Source: Bacteroidia bacterium
Lineage (GTDB): Bacteria; Bacteroidota; Bacteroidia; Bacteroidales; VadinHA17
Direction of reading: 5' to 3'
NCBI GenBank assembly: GCA_026391515.1
Contig: JAPLEC010000233.1
Span: 1-7,714, forward strand
DNA: 7,714 nt
Shown in pieces: positions 7,029 through 7,714 of this stretch. How positions within the stretch are numbered: the stretch's first letter is position 1; each line of letters opens with the position of its first letter. The notes under the pieces were generated by a model. It did no database searches and had not been told where the DNA came from. It was given only the letters and a program-made list of their open reading frames with translations. Position numbers and translations under genes: made by a program.

Positions 7029-7203
7029 AGAGTTCCGGGCAAGATATAATCTTACCCAGGAAGACCTGGCAAAAAAAGTGAATGTAAGGAGGGAAACTAT
7101 TGTATTCCTGGAAAAGAATAAGTACAACCCTTCGCTGAAGCTGGCTTACGATATCGCGAAAGCTTTCGACTCAAAAATTGAAGAAATATTTCTTTTCGAT
7201 TAA
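7012..7203 (+). CDS. Small Xre-type helix-turn-helix regulator
   Basis: From the ATG at 7012 this is a 63-residue protein made almost wholly of one HTH_3/Xre domain. The order is FRARYNLTQEDLAKKVNVRR (helices 1-2 and turn), ETIVFLEKNKYNPSLKLAYD (recognition helix and helix 4), and IAKAFDSKIEEIFLFD (helix 5 and tail). This matches the short YozG-like regulators (LTQEELAxxLGVSRQTIxxIExGKYxPSLxLAxxIAxxFxxxIEEIF), although Ser-Arg-Gln of the recognition helix is Arg-Arg-Glu here. The open frame continues upstream to an ATG at 6985, but that extension (MPVLLPGGG) is only the permease sequence in another frame, and 7012 gives the family's usual N-terminus. It overlaps the permease end by 17 nt, with GGTGGCGG just upstream as a possible ribosome site. 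Such regulators often control their neighbouring ABC-2 exporter; autoregulation here is inference. Confidence 0.9.
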   Translation: MLINTKEFRARYNLTQEDLAKKVNVRRETIVFLEKNKYNPSLKLAYDIAKAFDSKIEEIFLFD

Positions 7204-7239
7204 ATTATCCCCAATAACGCAGGATTAATTGGGAATAAT
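7204..7239. repeat. Imperfect hairpin after the Xre gene, possible terminator or operator
   Basis: ATTATCCCCAAT (7204-7215) and ATTGGGAATAAT (7228-7239) pair in 11 of 12 positions (C7209/A7234 mismatched) around a 12-nt loop. It starts immediately after the regulator stop codon. The downstream tail TGTTCTATTGATTT is not a clean T-run, so termination is plausible but less certain than at the two other hairpins. A dyad operator for the adjacent Xre protein is an alternative. Confidence 0.5.
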
Positions 7240-7243
7240 GTTC

Positions 7244-7319
7244 TATTGATTTAATTGTAACAAATAGTATTTTTGTCCGTCTTTTTTAATAATGTTTATA
7301 TTTTTACCTTAAATCAATA
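7244..7319. repeat. 11-bp inverted repeat bracketing the crtI-like promoter and start
   Basis: TATTGATTTAA (7244-7254) is the exact reverse complement of TTAAATCAATA (7309-7319). The left arm contains the -33 TTG. The right arm covers the would-be ribosome-binding zone and the A of the start codon. The arms are 54 nt apart. A regulator binding both arms could block the promoter and the early transcript. Confidence 0.5.
7246..7275 (+). promoter_or_regulatory. Bacteroidota-type promoter for the phytoene desaturase gene
   Basis: TTG at 7246-7248 (-33) and TATTTTTG at 7268-7275 (a perfect TAnnTTTG -7 box) are separated by exactly 19 nt, the usual spacing for the Bacteroidota primary sigma factor. 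Transcription would start near 7280, leaving a leader of roughly 40 nt before the ATG at 7319. A second, weaker box TATATTTT at 7297-7304 could serve as an alternative. Confidence 0.65.
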
Positions 7320-7714
7320 TGCCTGAAAAGAAGACGGCAGTCATTATCGGTGCCGGTATTGGAGGAATTACAACTGCCGTTTATCTGGCACAGAACGGTT
7401 ACACTGTAAATGTTTTTGAAAAGAATTCAGCGCCAGGTGGACGTTGCGGACAGATAATCCGCGATGGTTACCGGTTCGATCTTGGGGCCACTATGCTTCT
7501 GATGCCGGGAATCTATCACAAAGTGTTTGATTCACTGGGAATTAAGCTTGATGAAGGGACCGATATTATCCGCCTCGAAAATCTTTATGAACTCTTATAT
7601 GACAATGGAGAAAAGCTGGTTTTTACAACCGACAGGAATAAAATGAAATCTCAGCTTGAAAGAATGGAATCTGGCAGCTTTGAAAGAGCCGAAAAATATA
7701 TCTCTGAAGGTTAT
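7319..7714 (+). CDS. CrtI-type phytoene desaturase, N-terminal part, runs off the right edge
   Basis: The frame is open for 132 codons from the ATG at 7319 to the window edge; family members are about 490-510 residues, so roughly a quarter is visible. The N-terminus is a Rossmann FAD-binding motif: VIIGAGIGGITTAVYLAQNG (8-27) with GxGxxG at 11-16 and the ribose-binding Glu34 in VNVFEKN. It continues with APGGRCGQIIRDGYRFDLGA (38-57) and TMLLMPGIY, the typical second FAD segment of CrtI/CrtN-like carotenoid desaturases. These enzymes dehydrogenate phytoene stepwise to lycopene-type polyenes at the membrane, using FAD. A related amine-oxidase-type flavoprotein such as a carotenoid ketolase or isomerase cannot be excluded without the C-terminus. 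The start has no Shine-Dalgarno (TTAAATCAAT), but it follows a good promoter. A phytoene synthase gene downstream would be expected. Confidence 0.87.
   Translation, partial: MPEKKTAVIIGAGIGGITTAVYLAQNGYTVNVFEKNSAPGGRCGQIIRDGYRFDLGATMLLMPGIYHKVFDSLGIKLDEGTDIIRLENLYELLYDNGEKLVFTTDRNKMKSQLERMESGSFERAEKYISEGY

Overview
The window looks like chromosomal DNA of a Bacteroidota species, probably free-living or anaerobic. Four things point there. The DNA is AT-rich. Most starts lack a Shine-Dalgarno sequence. Two intergenic regions carry the Bacteroidota promoter pattern (-33 TTG/TTTG and -7 TAnnTTTG). The gene content fits too: a DUF3078 outer-membrane protein, a secreted GH95 fucosidase and a carotenoid-type desaturase. 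I cannot name a genus. No rRNA, tRNA, CRISPR array, insertion sequence or phage gene is visible.

Layout, left to right. (1) Positions 1-791, minus strand: the N-terminal half of a HerA/YjgR-type (DUF853) P-loop ATPase that runs off the left edge. (2) Positions 792-1071: an AT-rich divergent intergenic region holding a good promoter for the next gene. (3) 1072-1407: a YegP-like protein with two DUF1508 repeats, closed by a strong intrinsic terminator. (4) 1502-2455 and 2481-2873: a DUF3078 outer-membrane beta-barrel protein and the mechanosensitive channel MscL, 25 bp apart and followed by a second strong hairpin terminator. (5) 2982-7203: a tightly packed run of a secreted GH95 alpha-L-fucosidase, an ABC-2 type ATPase, its six-helix permease and a 63-residue Xre-type regulator. 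The junctions are a 1-nt overlap, a 1-nt gap and a 17-nt overlap, so this is almost certainly one transcript. (6) 7204-7318: an intergenic region with an imperfect hairpin, a near-ideal promoter and an 11-bp inverted repeat that brackets the promoter. (7) From 7319 off the right edge: the FAD-binding N-terminus of a CrtI-type phytoene desaturase, probably the first gene of a carotenoid cluster.

Functionally, MscL and the DUF3078 protein are both envelope proteins. The ABC ATPase, permease and Xre regulator form a standard small exporter module. What is unusual is that this module is translationally coupled to a fucosidase gene with no SusC/SusD genes in view. I see no clearly undescribed system. 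The points most worth a second look are the fucosidase-ABC coupling, the lone strong Shine-Dalgarno before the permease, the paired repeats around the crtI promoter, and the calcium-loop-like motif in the DUF3078 protein.
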